Assembly (NCBI GenBank): GCA_021464525.1 | Contig: JADRCO010000367.1 | Span: forward strand, 1-35,893 | Length of the DNA: 35,893 nt | Direction of reading: 5' to 3' | From: Rhizophagus sp. LPA8_4_AMF | Taxonomy: Eukaryota; Glomeromycota; Glomeromycetes; Glomerales; Glomeraceae | Shown here: positions 1 through 8,860 of the stretch, piece after piece | Position numbering within the stretch: position 1 is the stretch's first letter | Layout of the letters: every line of letters begins with the position of its first letter | Program-made: the position numbers and the translations under genes | Notes under the pieces: generated by a model | Told to the model about the DNA's origin: nothing | The model's database searches: none | Seen by the model: the letters and a program-made list of their open reading frames with translations, nothing else

Positions 1-129
1 ATTGATACTGAAAAAACGTATATACTGAGATACGGAAAATTGACCAATTCAGTATCTCTCCGTATAAAAAACGTATCTTTCAGTATGTAAACGTATTTTT
101 CCGTATAAATTCCGTATAAAAAACGTATC
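1..129. repeat. Short CGTAT-rich repeat cluster
   Basis: The first 130 bases are built from variants of CCGTAT and AAACGTAT. An 18-base word occurs twice exactly, at 60-77 and 112-129, and the words GAGATACGG and CAGTATCTC face each other at 28-36 and 50-58. The pattern suggests the end of an inverted-repeat element that continues outside the window. No gene is seen here. Confidence 0.6.
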
Positions 130-280
130 CACTTTTTTTATAGGGAATACATCGCAAAAATTAAGTAGCAATTAAATATCTTGAAGCTTTTTTAAATAAT
201 ATGACAAAATTAATATTTTTATTTTATACTTAATGTTTTCATTAATATTTAATAATTTTCTAAAATTAAATCCTCAAAAA

Positions 281-506
281 TCACTACGGTGCTGATTTCT
301 GGATCAAAGTTCTCTACACTAGGAACTTCCTGAGCGGAGTACGCGGTGAAGGACCAGCCCTCCTCTTCGAAAAATCTCGCACCATGACCCACTTTGGTTC
401 GTCGAGATACCTTGCAATGAGAGCTACTGCATCACAAAGAACATACCCTCTCAACATCCTCCTTTGCCTTCTTGTCAGTCGCTCATCAGCAGATTGAATG
501 ATGATT
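281..506 (-). pseudogene. GC-richer coding remnant, family unknown
   Basis: This 220-base patch is clearly richer in G+C than its flanks and reads as protein on the minus strand. One frame is open from about 506 to a stop at 314-316 and gives a basic segment ending in residues such as DEPKWVMVRDF. A second frame gives an acidic, aromatic continuation (FFEEEGWSFTAYS, then a PEISTVV end) that runs past 281. The two halves read better joined by a one-base shift near 375-395, so I take it as a decayed piece of a longer gene, possibly from a mobile element. No conserved motif is recognised. There is no start codon context or intact neighbour. Confidence 0.35.
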
Positions 507-760
507 ATTTATTAGAGTTTTTTGGTTAAAAAAATGGGATACATTCAACTTTACTTATAGACAATCATTTCACCGACAGGTTCATTTCTATGAAATTAAA
601 AAATTTTTTCTTTTTTTTTTGATAATGTCTTAATTTAGTAATTATTAATATGTAACCTCCAAATTTTTAAAATATTCACATAATTTTTAGCTACGATGAG
701 CAAAAAACTAGAAAAAAATCATTTAAATTGTTTTTAAAATAGCTTTGTACTGGCAAAAAA
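507..760. other. AT-rich spacer, no gene
   Basis: Low-complexity A/T sequence. A stretch at about 562-590 (AATCATTTCACCGACAGG) resembles, in inverted orientation, the segment at about 925-952, so 560-952 may be the remains of an inverted-repeat element around the palindrome at 761-793. Confidence 0.4.
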
Positions 761-793
761 ATGATCGTAGCACTCTGAGAGTGCTACGATCAT
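761..793. repeat. Perfect 33-bp palindrome (16-bp arms, 1-nt centre)
   Basis: Arms 761-776 and 778-793 are exact reverse complements around a single G at 777. The arm core GTAGCACTC recurs at about 817-825, just downstream. The site could be the core of a foldback element or a cruciform. Nothing in the neighbourhood identifies it as a terminator or a protein-binding site. Confidence 0.9.
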
Positions 794-1897
794 TTTAACC
801 ATAAAAGTAAGCTATTGTAGCACTCGAAGATCATCCTCACCACTCGTGTTTTCATCATTTCCTTCGTCGCCTTTATTATTAGGAGCAACGTTTTCATTTT
901 CCATAATATTGGCGAAACGTTTGTCGGTGAAGTGATTGTCGGTGAAATGAATCAGACAAGAGAAATAATTTTTTATTTTTTTTAAAAAAAATTGTTTCAT
1001 ATTAAATAAAATATAAAAATGCAATATGCTGATTAAATTTAATAAATTTTTGAAACTTTCGTATTCATGTCATATAATATAATTGTATTAAGTATCATGA
1101 TAATGAGTATCGGATTTTGTGACATGTAATCTGAAACCGCAAAATATCTGTGTACAAAATGAGTAAAACCTACTTCTGGCAAATATTATCGCTGTTTTCA
1201 AAATGGAGTTTATTTGTGATTAATTGTGTCCGGTTTCAAATCGTGTTGTGTCCGGTATGTGTGTCCGGTATTCAGTTTTCATTTTTTCTTATTCAAATAT
1301 AACTGCATACACTTCGGGTTTGATGTATGTTCTTAATAAAAATACTACGTTTGCCATTTAAAAAATAAAAATAAAATTAAAATTAAAAATAATAACTGCA
1401 TACATCGGCGATAAAAGTTAGACCAAAACTATGACCCGTCGTTCTGATCACAAGTCTTAGATTAAACCCTAGATTTATCCGGGATAAAACTTGAATAAAT
1501 CTGAGACTGATCCATTCCCCCTAGATTTATTCATATTGTACTCGGATAAATCTGATGTTTAATCCTATATCCCAGATTAATTCGTTAAACTTCATCGGCG
1601 ATTATATCACGCCTACTGGTATAAACCGGAATTGTTGTTTATATGTAAAATATGAATCGAATGTAATTTTTTTAAAAAAAATTTTATCATAATAAAGCTT
1701 AAAAGAATTGAATATACTCGATATTTATTTTTAAATTTTCTTAATATATAAACAAGCTTTAAACATTATCATATTTATATTATTTACAAATATAGCCAAA
1801 ACGTTCATATTAAAATGCCAACCAACCTAATTTATAATTTTCAATATAAAAAACATGGAATAGATCAAGCGCAGATGAATTACGCATTGCACAATTC
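794..1897. other. Gene-free AT-rich stretch with short repeats
   Basis: No convincing coding region. The decamer TGTGTCCGGT occurs three times between about 1226 and 1270. An imperfect inverted repeat faces itself at 1459-1481 and 1543-1564, with words AGATTAAAC..AGATTTATCCG on the left and CGGATAAATCTGATGTTTAATC on the right. This is MITE-like in size but without a recognised duplication. Confidence 0.5.
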
Positions 1898-1915
1898 AAA
1901 ATTATTATGCGGTTT
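1898..1915 (+). repeat. Target-site duplication, left copy
   Basis: The word AAAATTATTATGCGGTTT here is repeated exactly at 3308-3325. Because the right copy abuts a poly(A) run, the certain part is 15 bases and the leading A's are ambiguous. Confidence 0.88.
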
Positions 1916-2192
1916 GGAAGGTATATGGCAAAGACCAAGATATCCGGGAAGAGATATCGAAGACTAGCAAGTATGGATCAAATTTGATACCATTAGGGAA
2001 AAAGCTTCAGGATGAGGGACCGGGTACTCCACCCGGTTCACCGAAAAAGTTCGAGCAAACGGGAGAATTGCCTAATTATGCGACGCCCCACAAAGAATTT
2101 TTAAAGGATTAGAGGGAATTGCCAGATATCAGGGCATAAGAAGGAATAGTCTCCCAGTATTAGAACTACCGAGCAATTTCAATTTCAAGGAA

Positions 2193-2837
2193 ATGATGAG
2201 GGAAGAGAATAATAAGAGCCCTGAGATTGGAGTACAAGAAGTGGTGGAGACAGTGGAGAAATATCGAAAAGGATTTATTCATAAAAAGAAAGCCATTCCA
2301 TTGGGATCTGGTTCGGTCAAGAAAGATAACGTTCCTGTGGACGAAGTGGTGGAGATCATCAACGAGCAAAGGAAGGAACAACAGTTGATGACCCCCTACA
2401 GAAAATATCGTCGTATGACGAGTGGAAGCACCCAGGATGAGATCGACAAACATTTATCGCCTAAAATTAAGGAATTGAAGACGATATTTGAGGAAAATGG
2501 GGTACTGATGGAATGGGAAAAGATAGTAGACAATGCAGTGAAGGACTGTACTGATGGATACGGGATTACTAACGCAAAGACGGAAGAGTATTTGGGTAGA
2601 TCAGCAGGTACAACGGAAGATTTTCTAAAGGTGGAAGTACAAGAATTTATCATCAAAAAGCTGGAAGGCCACGAATTGATAAAGCAATACATCCGCCTCA
2701 ACCGAGAATTCGAGAAAAGAGTCAAAGTGGAGAACAGGGAACAGGACGTGAAGAATGAAAATGAAAAGCGTGCCCAAAAAAGTCCAAAGGAGAAAGATTA
2801 CCAGAAGAAACGTGGAGTGGAGGCGAAAGAGATGTGA
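2193..2837 (+). CDS. Charged, coiled-coil-like protein of unknown function inside the retroinsertion
   Basis: A 214-residue frame from the first ATG of an ATGATG pair. It is rich in Lys and Glu, with heptad-like stretches near residues 20-70 and a very basic, Lys/Glu/Gln-rich C-terminus (about residues 170-214). The same frame is already open from 2076, and the text before the ATG (including LPVLELPSNFNFKE) looks equally coding. A second frame upstream gives more protein-like text (ending LPNYATPHKEFLKD) with a switch near 2100-2115. I therefore think the visible start is only the first surviving ATG of a 5'-truncated, frameshifted copy. No domain is recognised. It could be the end of a Gag-like or ORF1-like protein, but there is no zinc knuckle or other proof. 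Confidence 0.5.
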   Translation: MMREENNKSPEIGVQEVVETVEKYRKGFIHKKKAIPLGSGSVKKDNVPVDEVVEIINEQRKEQQLMTPYRKYRRMTSGSTQDEIDKHLSPKIKELKTIFEENGVLMEWEKIVDNAVKDCTDGYGITNAKTEEYLGRSAGTTEDFLKVEVQEFIIKKLEGHELIKQYIRLNREFEKRVKVENREQDVKNENEKRAQKSPKEKDYQKKRGVEAKEM

Positions 2838-3271
2838 GAAGTGTATTAAGTTTGAGTCACGTGATTCGTTCACAGAAACGTCACCAAAATAGTTAGTAGG
2901 GCTGTTTAAATTTGGATCTACCGGGATTTTTCGACACGTGCATCATTATTATGGATTTTGATGTAATCTCGTAGAATAGTTAAGTCTTAGGTAGTTTTTA
3001 CTAACGAGTAAAATTTTATTTTTTTTTAGGTATTTTGGTATTTCCTTTGGCAGGGGTTACAAGTTTTTTTTGAATTTTCTGACGCCGTGTTTATTTCATA
3101 TTTATTATTATTGATGGGCGCATTAGGGGTCAATTTGTATATTAAATGTTTTATGGTTTAGTTTAGTAATTAGATAGATCACGTTTAGGTATAGAGAAGT
3201 GTCACGTTTAGCGTGCTCTTTTCTAGGTATTTCGGTTTATTATGTATAATTGTAACTAATTACTTTTAACT

Positions 3272-3277
3272 AATAAA
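3272..3277 (+). promoter_or_regulatory. Polyadenylation signal AATAAA of the retroinserted transcript
   Basis: The hexamer is about 18 bases before the genomic poly(A) run, the spacing expected of a processed 3' end. It marks the strand and the end of the source RNA. Confidence 0.75.
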
Positions 3278-3307
3278 GAAATGCGCTCCTTAAACAAAAA
3301 AAAAAAA

Positions 3308-3325
3308 AAAATTATTATGCGGTTT
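3308..3325 (+). repeat. Target-site duplication, right copy
   Basis: Exact repeat of 1898-1915, directly after the poly(A) tail of the inserted element. Confidence 0.88.
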
Positions 3326-4117
3326 AATCTAAATCGAATAACGCTTACACAAACAATTTTTTTAGTCAGATATAATAAAAAAAAAAATATAAAAAATGAT
3401 ACAAAAATACGAAATCTATAATTGTTTACGTTATTTTAAATAAGTACAAAGAACAAAAATCGATATTTATTTAATTTAGCCTATACTAAATAGCTATACT
3501 AAACCATTTCCCTAAGAAAGTTCTTTGTTAAAATAACATTATTATATGTACCATATAAAGTAAATTGAACGTTTAGTTACACGAAAAAATAAACTTTTTG
3601 ATTGCGTAAATCAATATCAGTCTAACTATCCCGCCATCCTGCATATTTATTCATTCTATTAACCTTGTTTTTGTTTCAGCCGTTGTACTTCGGATTTTTT
3701 TTTCTAAATTAGTTCATTGTTCATTTTAATTTTGCCGTTGATAGTTTTAAATTTATTCGCTTACTGTCAAATCACGTGATGAAAAATAATATAAGGTGTA
3801 ATTATAATCTCCAAATTTCTTCAGTATAATTTCTGGTGCATATTATTGATAATGGAATTTTGACGTTGATTCTTAAGTTTTCAACGGTAATTATTCTTTT
3901 ATTGATATACACATTACATGATAAATCTACAACACATGCAGTACTTAATAAACGATCAAATTTTAAACGTAAAAAATCTTAAGTGTAACCTTACAAATTC
4001 CTTAATAATTTTTTTTCATAAATTAAGTTATAATTTCATAATAAAACCTTATTTATATGTAAAAAAAAACTTTGTAAATGGATAAAGATTTAAACAAAAA
4101 ATTTAAATTTTTAGTAG
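3326..4117. other. AT-rich spacer, no gene seen
   Basis: About 800 bases of A/T-rich sequence with homopolymer runs. The only notable word is a perfect TCACGTGA palindrome at 3772-3779. It separates the retroinsertion from the 3' end of the MACPF-like gene. Confidence 0.6.
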
Positions 4118-6179
4118 CTAAAGTGATTCTCTTTTTGCAGTCTCAATCTAAATGGAAGGGTAAACCATTTGTTTTAATTCAGGTTATCAAACAATTGAAT
4201 TGAATATTAAAAGAAATTACAAATACCTCAATTGGATTTAAGAATGCATATTTCATATTAATTTTTGATTTCTTTTTTCCATTTTTACAAATACAATCTT
4301 CTTGATCACAATTGGTATCAATAGATTTTATTTTAATTTGATTAATTTTTTGTTTTAGAAAATTTGGACCACAATTTTCTCCCATAGAATATAAACTTAT
4401 AAATTTTGGTTTCTGCTGTTTTAATGGATTATGTTTAATTGAATTAATAAGATTTCTTATCTTATTATTATTTTTAATGGGTAATAATCCATAATCATCA
4501 GAATTAGGATAAGATGAAATAATGAGTATAGTAAAAGTAAAATCAGGTAAATTGACATAATGATTTTTTTCTATACAATAAGAAAATGCATACAATCCAA
4601 TTTTTCCATTTTTTTGATCATTAAAAAAATGATGATTAATGACAAGTGAATTATTTGAAGAGTTCAACTTGCTTAGTACAGGGGTTCCAAAACAAAGAAC
4701 TGATGAATCATCTTCCAATTCTAATAATTTAATTATGGTTTGATGACCTGTTGCTTTAAAATATTCATTTTGAACTTTTAATTGAATATTAAATTCTGAA
4801 TGACCAAGATCAAAATTTAAATCATAACCAATAATCATCCAACTAATTCTCAATTTGCATTTACGTTTTTTAAATTTTTTCTGAGTACAGTGAATTACAA
4901 GACTTGGATCTTCATTTTGTGACCAAATGACTTAAATATCTTTTTCATTTTTGTCAATTACTGTTGCAAAGATACTACATTCAGCATCTTTATTTTGTAT
5001 TATTTTTAAAATATTTTCTAGTAAATCTAATTTAAATACTCTTGGTTTTGCATATTCAACTAGCGAATACTCATAATCTTCAGTATTAGTATAAAGAATT
5101 TTTTTTCCAATTGTTAATAAGATCTGTTTACGCAAATTTTCGGATAAAGGTTGAAAAATACTAATTGAATTCTTAAATTTTATGCAACTCCAATATCTGA
5201 AATCCTTTAAAGATTCAGCCCAAACCTCTTCATCAAAATTATTAACATTAAGTTGTTGCCCTCCAATTAGTTTAAAACATTCACGTTTAGAATTATTAAT
5301 ATTATTGTTTAAACTTTCAGTAGTACTCTCTATTTTGATATTTGAAGCTTGACTACCAGCACTTATATTAAGTTTTTTAGAATTTTCTTCGGAAAAATGC
5401 CTTGAAATATTTGACCTCTTAAAATAAGCTCTTCCACCCAACGTAATTTCTGTTGGAATGAACTTTCCATACTCCTCAATGATTTTCTTAAAATTTCTGG
5501 GATCTTTGGATTCTATGGCATCTTTTACTTCTTTAATAAATTCTACATCTGGTTGTAATCTAAATTCTAAAGATGTTTTACCATATTCACTTATAGTACA
5601 AGCTAAATTAGCGTCACAATTAGTTTTTTTGATTTTAGAACTTCCAAATGATGTACTTAAATTTATAAAATCTTTTGTGTTAATGTCCGCAGCTAAAAGT
5701 AAATCATTTTTCATGGTTTGAACTTCTTCCGAATCAATTTCAATTGTACTATATTTGCAACCGTCAACAATTTCTATCATTTTACAATCCTCCATTATTG
5801 TAAATGCTTTCTTATTAGCCTTTTCTAATGTTGAAGTAATCCCATATTCTAATTTATGTTTATCTTTTAAGTATTTCCAATCGGGTTCGGATTTTAAATA
5901 TAAAATTTTGTCTTCCTTATTTATAATTTTTTCTAAAAATATTCTTTCTTCATCTTCTTTTGCTATCTCCGCTAAAATATTGTTATTATCGATTTGACCG
6001 ACTTTATTTGTAAATGTAAATGTATCATTCATTTTAACTTTGCTATTTTGTTCAAGCTTTTTACGAATATTTGATAACTTTTCTCCAAGAATTAAACTGA
6101 CTAATATGCGTTTTGATTGCGGGTCATCTATTTGAACTATTATATCAATATCATCTTGTACGTCAGTATTCACATCCAT
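4118..6179 (-). pseudogene. MACPF-like domain protein interrupted by one in-frame stop
   Basis: The ATG at 6179-6177 opens a frame that runs without a shift to 4227 except for a single TAA at 4934-4932, codon 416. With a terminal exon (4147-4118, after an intron) the whole would be about 660 codons. Residues 1-90 look like a compact regulatory or ubiquitin-like fold, which is inference. Residues about 237-249 read YGKFIPTEITLGG, matching the fungal form of the MACPF signature (F/Y-G-T-H..-LGG). MACPF proteins are membrane-inserting, pore-forming or adhesion-type proteins; this expanded fungal family has no assigned role. The part after the stop (to 4227) still reads as conserved-looking protein rich in Asn and Lys, with a cysteine cluster near its end. 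The locus is either a recent pseudogene, a read-through gene, or has a sequence error. An intron removing the stop would need to be 48 nt or shorter and would delete protein-like text. Confidence 0.72.
4148..4226 (-). other. Predicted 79-nt intron near the 3' end of the MACPF-like gene
   Basis: On the minus strand the donor is GAG|GTATTT and the acceptor CCATTTAG|ATTGAG. Splicing is in phase 0 and adds ten codons ending in TAG (IETAKRESL, then stop). Without splicing the frame ends in hydrophobic, non-conserved-looking text at 4179. The length matches the other introns predicted in this window. Confidence 0.6.
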
Positions 6180-6511
6180 TAGAAATTCTATGATCAAAGG
6201 TGTGTATTTATTATCACGTGTATATCAATAAATATATTGTATAAATAAAATCGGAGATATTTGATTTTTTTTAAAAGAAAAAAATGGTAGAGAACTTTTT
6301 TTTCACATATTTATACATATTGTATTTAAATTAGTCGATTATTGACCGCCCAACGTTTTGATTTTTCGTGTAACGTAAAACAAAATGGGATTATCGAAGG
6401 AATAGCATTATTTGGATTATTTGATTTTTTTGTGTTATGAAATAAACCAAAAAGAATTATAAACGCATGCCTGGTTTTTCGTGTCACATAAATCAAAATG
6501 GGATTATCGAT
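6180..6511. other. Intergenic region with a 38-bp imperfect direct repeat
   Basis: Upstream of the MACPF-like gene. A segment of about 38 bases (TTTTTCGTGT.. to ..AAAATGGGATTATCGA) occurs at about 6359-6396 and again at 6473-6510 with a few changes. A related TTTCGTGTTACGTAAACGAAAT lies at about 6717. The copies look like ends of small repeats. A TATA-like stretch at about 6229-6245 could serve the gene starting at 6179. Confidence 0.55.
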
Positions 6512-6648
6512 TACCATATTCCACCGAAATTAAGCAACAACTTTTGCACGTAATGCGGACCAAGATTTAGTAATGCGGGCCAAAAATTGTCATGATTCCG
6601 GCCATGTTGCCTATTTTCGGGATTGCTAATTTTCGGAGGAATATGGTA
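6512..6648. mobile_element. 137-bp terminal-inverted-repeat element (MITE-like)
   Basis: The ends 6512-6537 (TACCATATTCCACCGAAA..) and 6623-6648 (..TTTCGGAGGAATATGGTA) are inverted copies with a few mismatches. The interior (GTAATGCGGACC, GTAATGCGGGCC) holds a short direct repeat and is much richer in G+C than the flanks. It codes for nothing. No clear target-site duplication is visible; GATT occurs close to both ends but not in exact position. Confidence 0.7.
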
Positions 6649-7767
6649 CTTGATTGTTAACGAAAAAATATTTTACATGCATAATAAATAAATGGGACTA
6701 TGCATAATTATTTTTGTTTCGTGTTACGTAAACGAAATAGTTTTTTACTGACCCTTACGATTTTCCTAATATAGAAACTCTTTATTGCAATTGAAAGATT
6801 TTCTTTTTTTTTGTACTTATTAGTGTTTTAAATTTTATACGTTTTTTGTATATAAACAGATAACGTAAATAAATATAGAATTTTATATTCTTCGCATAAC
6901 GTATACTGTATTAACTTCAATTACGCCTATACAACGATATATTTATTGAGGCGTACATACAAAATTTTACATTAGTAAGAATTTTTCCTAGCCATATAAT
7001 TTTTATCTAATATTATGAGCCTAGTGCCTGAAAATCCAAAAGTTGAATTCTGTGAAGTGATTCATGAATTTTAAAATTAATTGTAAATAAAACAAAGAAC
7101 TTTATAGTTTATGTGCGTAAAAAATTGTTATTTCATTTAACGCATACTTTCTATGTAATTCATTATAATATTTCTTGAAAAAATATACTGTTTTACTATA
7201 TAAAAATATATTTGTTATTATCAATAGTTTTCATTTCCAATTTCAAGGGAACCATGACGATCAAAATCCGTTATAATCATATCCCGAATCCCGATATCCT
7301 AACGTTTATCTTTTTTTTATAATTTTACTTTATTACTTTTTTTTATAGACGTATAATTAGTAACAATTTATTATTTTATTATTATTATGCAATGACTTTT
7401 AAAATGCTTCGCAAGAATTAATAATAGTTATTCGGTGATTTATCCTGTATCACGTGATTTGAATATACGATTTTTCTTAAAAATATTGATTATGTGGGTC
7501 GGACGCATAACTTACACTACAATGGAATTTCTCGAATAATAACATTTCTAAGATCATCATTATCCAAAAACATTATATCCAATTGATTTGCTGTAAATAT
7601 ATAAATAGTACAGTAGTTGCATATCTAAAATTAGAATAAGTGATTCATTTACATAGGTAATGCATGAGGTGGATTTGTCAACATCATGGCTAACTTTAGT
7701 GTCGTCATTTGTCCGTTATTTTAGACTTTCGCTTTAACCTCAATGATCATTTTTCTTATCATGGGTC
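6649..7767. other. AT-rich spacer, no gene seen
   Basis: More than 1.1 kb of A/T-rich DNA with no supported coding region on either strand. It contains a perfect TCACGTGA palindrome at 7450-7457. Confidence 0.6.
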
Positions 7768-8118
7768 ATGTTAGACAAATACTTTGGCTGTAAATCATCT
7801 AAATGGGAAAGGATGGATATTCTGAACGAGTCTGATGTAAAGTTATTTGGTTTAAAACCAGATTCTTACATAAAAGCTCTTGAAAACACGCCTACGGACG
7901 ATCTCCCAAAGGACGTTTTCCCGAACGGACGTTTTCCCGAATTTTTGCTCAAAGTTATGCAGAGTTATGCACGAACATGTGATCGATCGGAAGTTTTCGG
8001 GAAAAAGTCCTTCAGGAAATCGTACTGTAACCTTGAAAACATTATCATTTATGAGAAAGGGAAAGAGCGTAAGAGCTTCCCAATAATTAGAAAGGAAAGG
8101 AAGTATTTTTTTTATTAG
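7768..8118 (+). pseudogene. Short host frame interrupted by a MITE; function unknown
   Basis: A 116-codon frame made of three parts. The first part (7768-7887) encodes a host-like segment ending DSYIKALEN. The middle is a MITE (7888-8031). After it, the duplicated target again encodes LEN and the frame goes on for about 25 residues of basic text to a stop at 8116-8118. Insert plus duplication is a multiple of three, so the frame stays open through the element. Without the element the host would encode only about 65 residues. The acidic, leucine-bearing text before the insertion (LNESDVKLFGLKP) faintly recalls the second half of a SAM-type helical domain, but this is weak. No promoter or intron is evident. 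Confidence 0.35.
7888..8031. mobile_element. MITE copy 1, with 8-9 bp target-site duplication (MULE-like)
   Basis: The ends are inverted copies built on CGATTTCCCGAAGGACGTTTTCCCG (left, diverged as CGATCTCCCAAAGGACG; right, as GTCCTTCAGGAAATCG). CTTGAAAAC flanks the element on both sides (7879-7887 and 8032-8040). A second copy lies at 18907-19058, with a different flanking duplication. An 8-9 bp duplication with long terminal inverted repeats points to mobilisation by a Mutator-like transposase. The interior has the word AGTTATGCAGAGTTATGCACG, a 10-base tandem duplication present in both copies. Confidence 0.85.
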
Positions 8119-8515
8119 GAATATTAAGTGGAAAAAAAGTGGTATAGCTGGACTTTGTTGGGTACCAAGACTTAATTGATTTATCTCTTTCATAAAATTT
8201 CCTGGATTCGCATATCATCGTATTGAGTGCAATTTTATTTTGATGTCCTAGTGTCGCTAAACTATCTGCTATTTAGTTACCTCTGATACCATCATGAGCT
8301 TTGACTTTATTAAAACTAATCTTAACCTTATTTTCTATAATAAACTTAGATATCCACTTCCATATGTATATATAATAAGGAAGGTATAAAGATGAATTTG
8401 TTAATATTTTGTTTGTTAATAACTTAACCTTATCAACAAACATATTATTTGAGTATAGGATTGTGATTGGTAACCAAATTGTTTTTGCAAATTTCAATTG
8501 TACTATCATAACAAA
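8088..8515 (-). pseudogene. RNase H domain remnant of a retroelement
   Basis: On the minus strand the frame includes WKWISKFIIEN, then KVKAHDGIRGN, a stop at 8272-8270, then IADSLATLGHQN. The word VKAH.G..GN..AD.LA is the C-terminal signature of RNase H type I (the conserved His and the final Asp), so the stop replaces the residue after Asn. Text continues to about 8088. Just upstream the frame breaks at about 8510: the words DSTIEIC lie in another frame. RNase H domains of this form accompany reverse transcriptases of non-LTR elements in such genomes. The reverse transcriptase itself is not in the window. Clearly a fossil: one nonsense codon and at least one shift. Confidence 0.7.
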
Positions 8516-8674
8516 TTAGATGTAAACTTAATACCGGCATACTAATAAAAGAATTTTCGTTTGTAATTAATTTCTCTGATTTTCGAAAATTAACTCATAC
8601 CTTGTTCCAGTTCCATTATTCCTTTCATAAATTATAATGAACAAAATTAATTGTCAGTTCCAACTCAATTTATT

Positions 8675-8860
8675 AACACCAATTCCAATTCTATTAATAC
8701 CATCTTGAGTTAACTTTTTTAAATCCATATTTGAAAATAGTTCAAATGTTATTTATTCATTAAAATTTGTTCCAATTCCTTTTTCATAATAAATATCTTA
8801 CCAAATTTATTATAATTCTTTTCTGAGATGATTAAAAGCTTTGCCATTAATTAGAAGACT
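8675..8860 (-). pseudogene. Highly decayed Sel1-repeat remnant
   Basis: The plus-strand text here has the diction of the antisense of the intact Sel1 genes (CCAATTCC, TTCATAATAAATA, TTATTATAATT, AAAGCTTTGCC spaced as in those genes), but no frame stays open for more than a few codons. It suggests that the Sel1 family was once more extensive at this end of the window. Weak call based on spacing and wording only. Confidence 0.35.

Larger units (their letters stand above)
1916..3310 (+). mobile_element. Poly(A)-tailed retroinsertion (5'-truncated non-LTR element or retrocopy)
   Basis: The segment is bracketed by an exact 15-18 base direct repeat (1898-1915 and 3308-3325) and ends in an uninterrupted A run at 3296-3310. 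A polyadenylation hexamer AATAAA lies at 3272-3277, about 18 bases before the tail. This is the signature of target-primed reverse transcription of a polyadenylated RNA. The duplication begins with AAAA after TC, close to the TT/AAAA preference of L1-type endonucleases. The body is visibly less A+T-rich than its flanks and contains a protein-like frame up to 2837 and a long 3' untranslated stretch. Whether the source was a LINE-like element or a host mRNA cannot be told: no reverse transcriptase motif is present. Confidence 0.82.

Noticed and set aside
812-1024. Minus-strand 70-codon frame
   Set aside because: Hydrophobic, Lys/Phe-rich text in A/T DNA, overlapping the repeat of the palindrome core; acidic end looks more ordered but matches nothing.
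2166-2873. Minus-strand frames opposite the retroinserted coding region
   Set aside because: Shadows of the plus-strand frame, whose direction is fixed by the poly(A) tail and AATAAA.
4886-4950. Short intron removing the in-frame stop of the MACPF-like gene
   Set aside because: Only 31- or 48-nt options with poor signals exist, shorter than every other intron here, and they would delete protein-like sequence.
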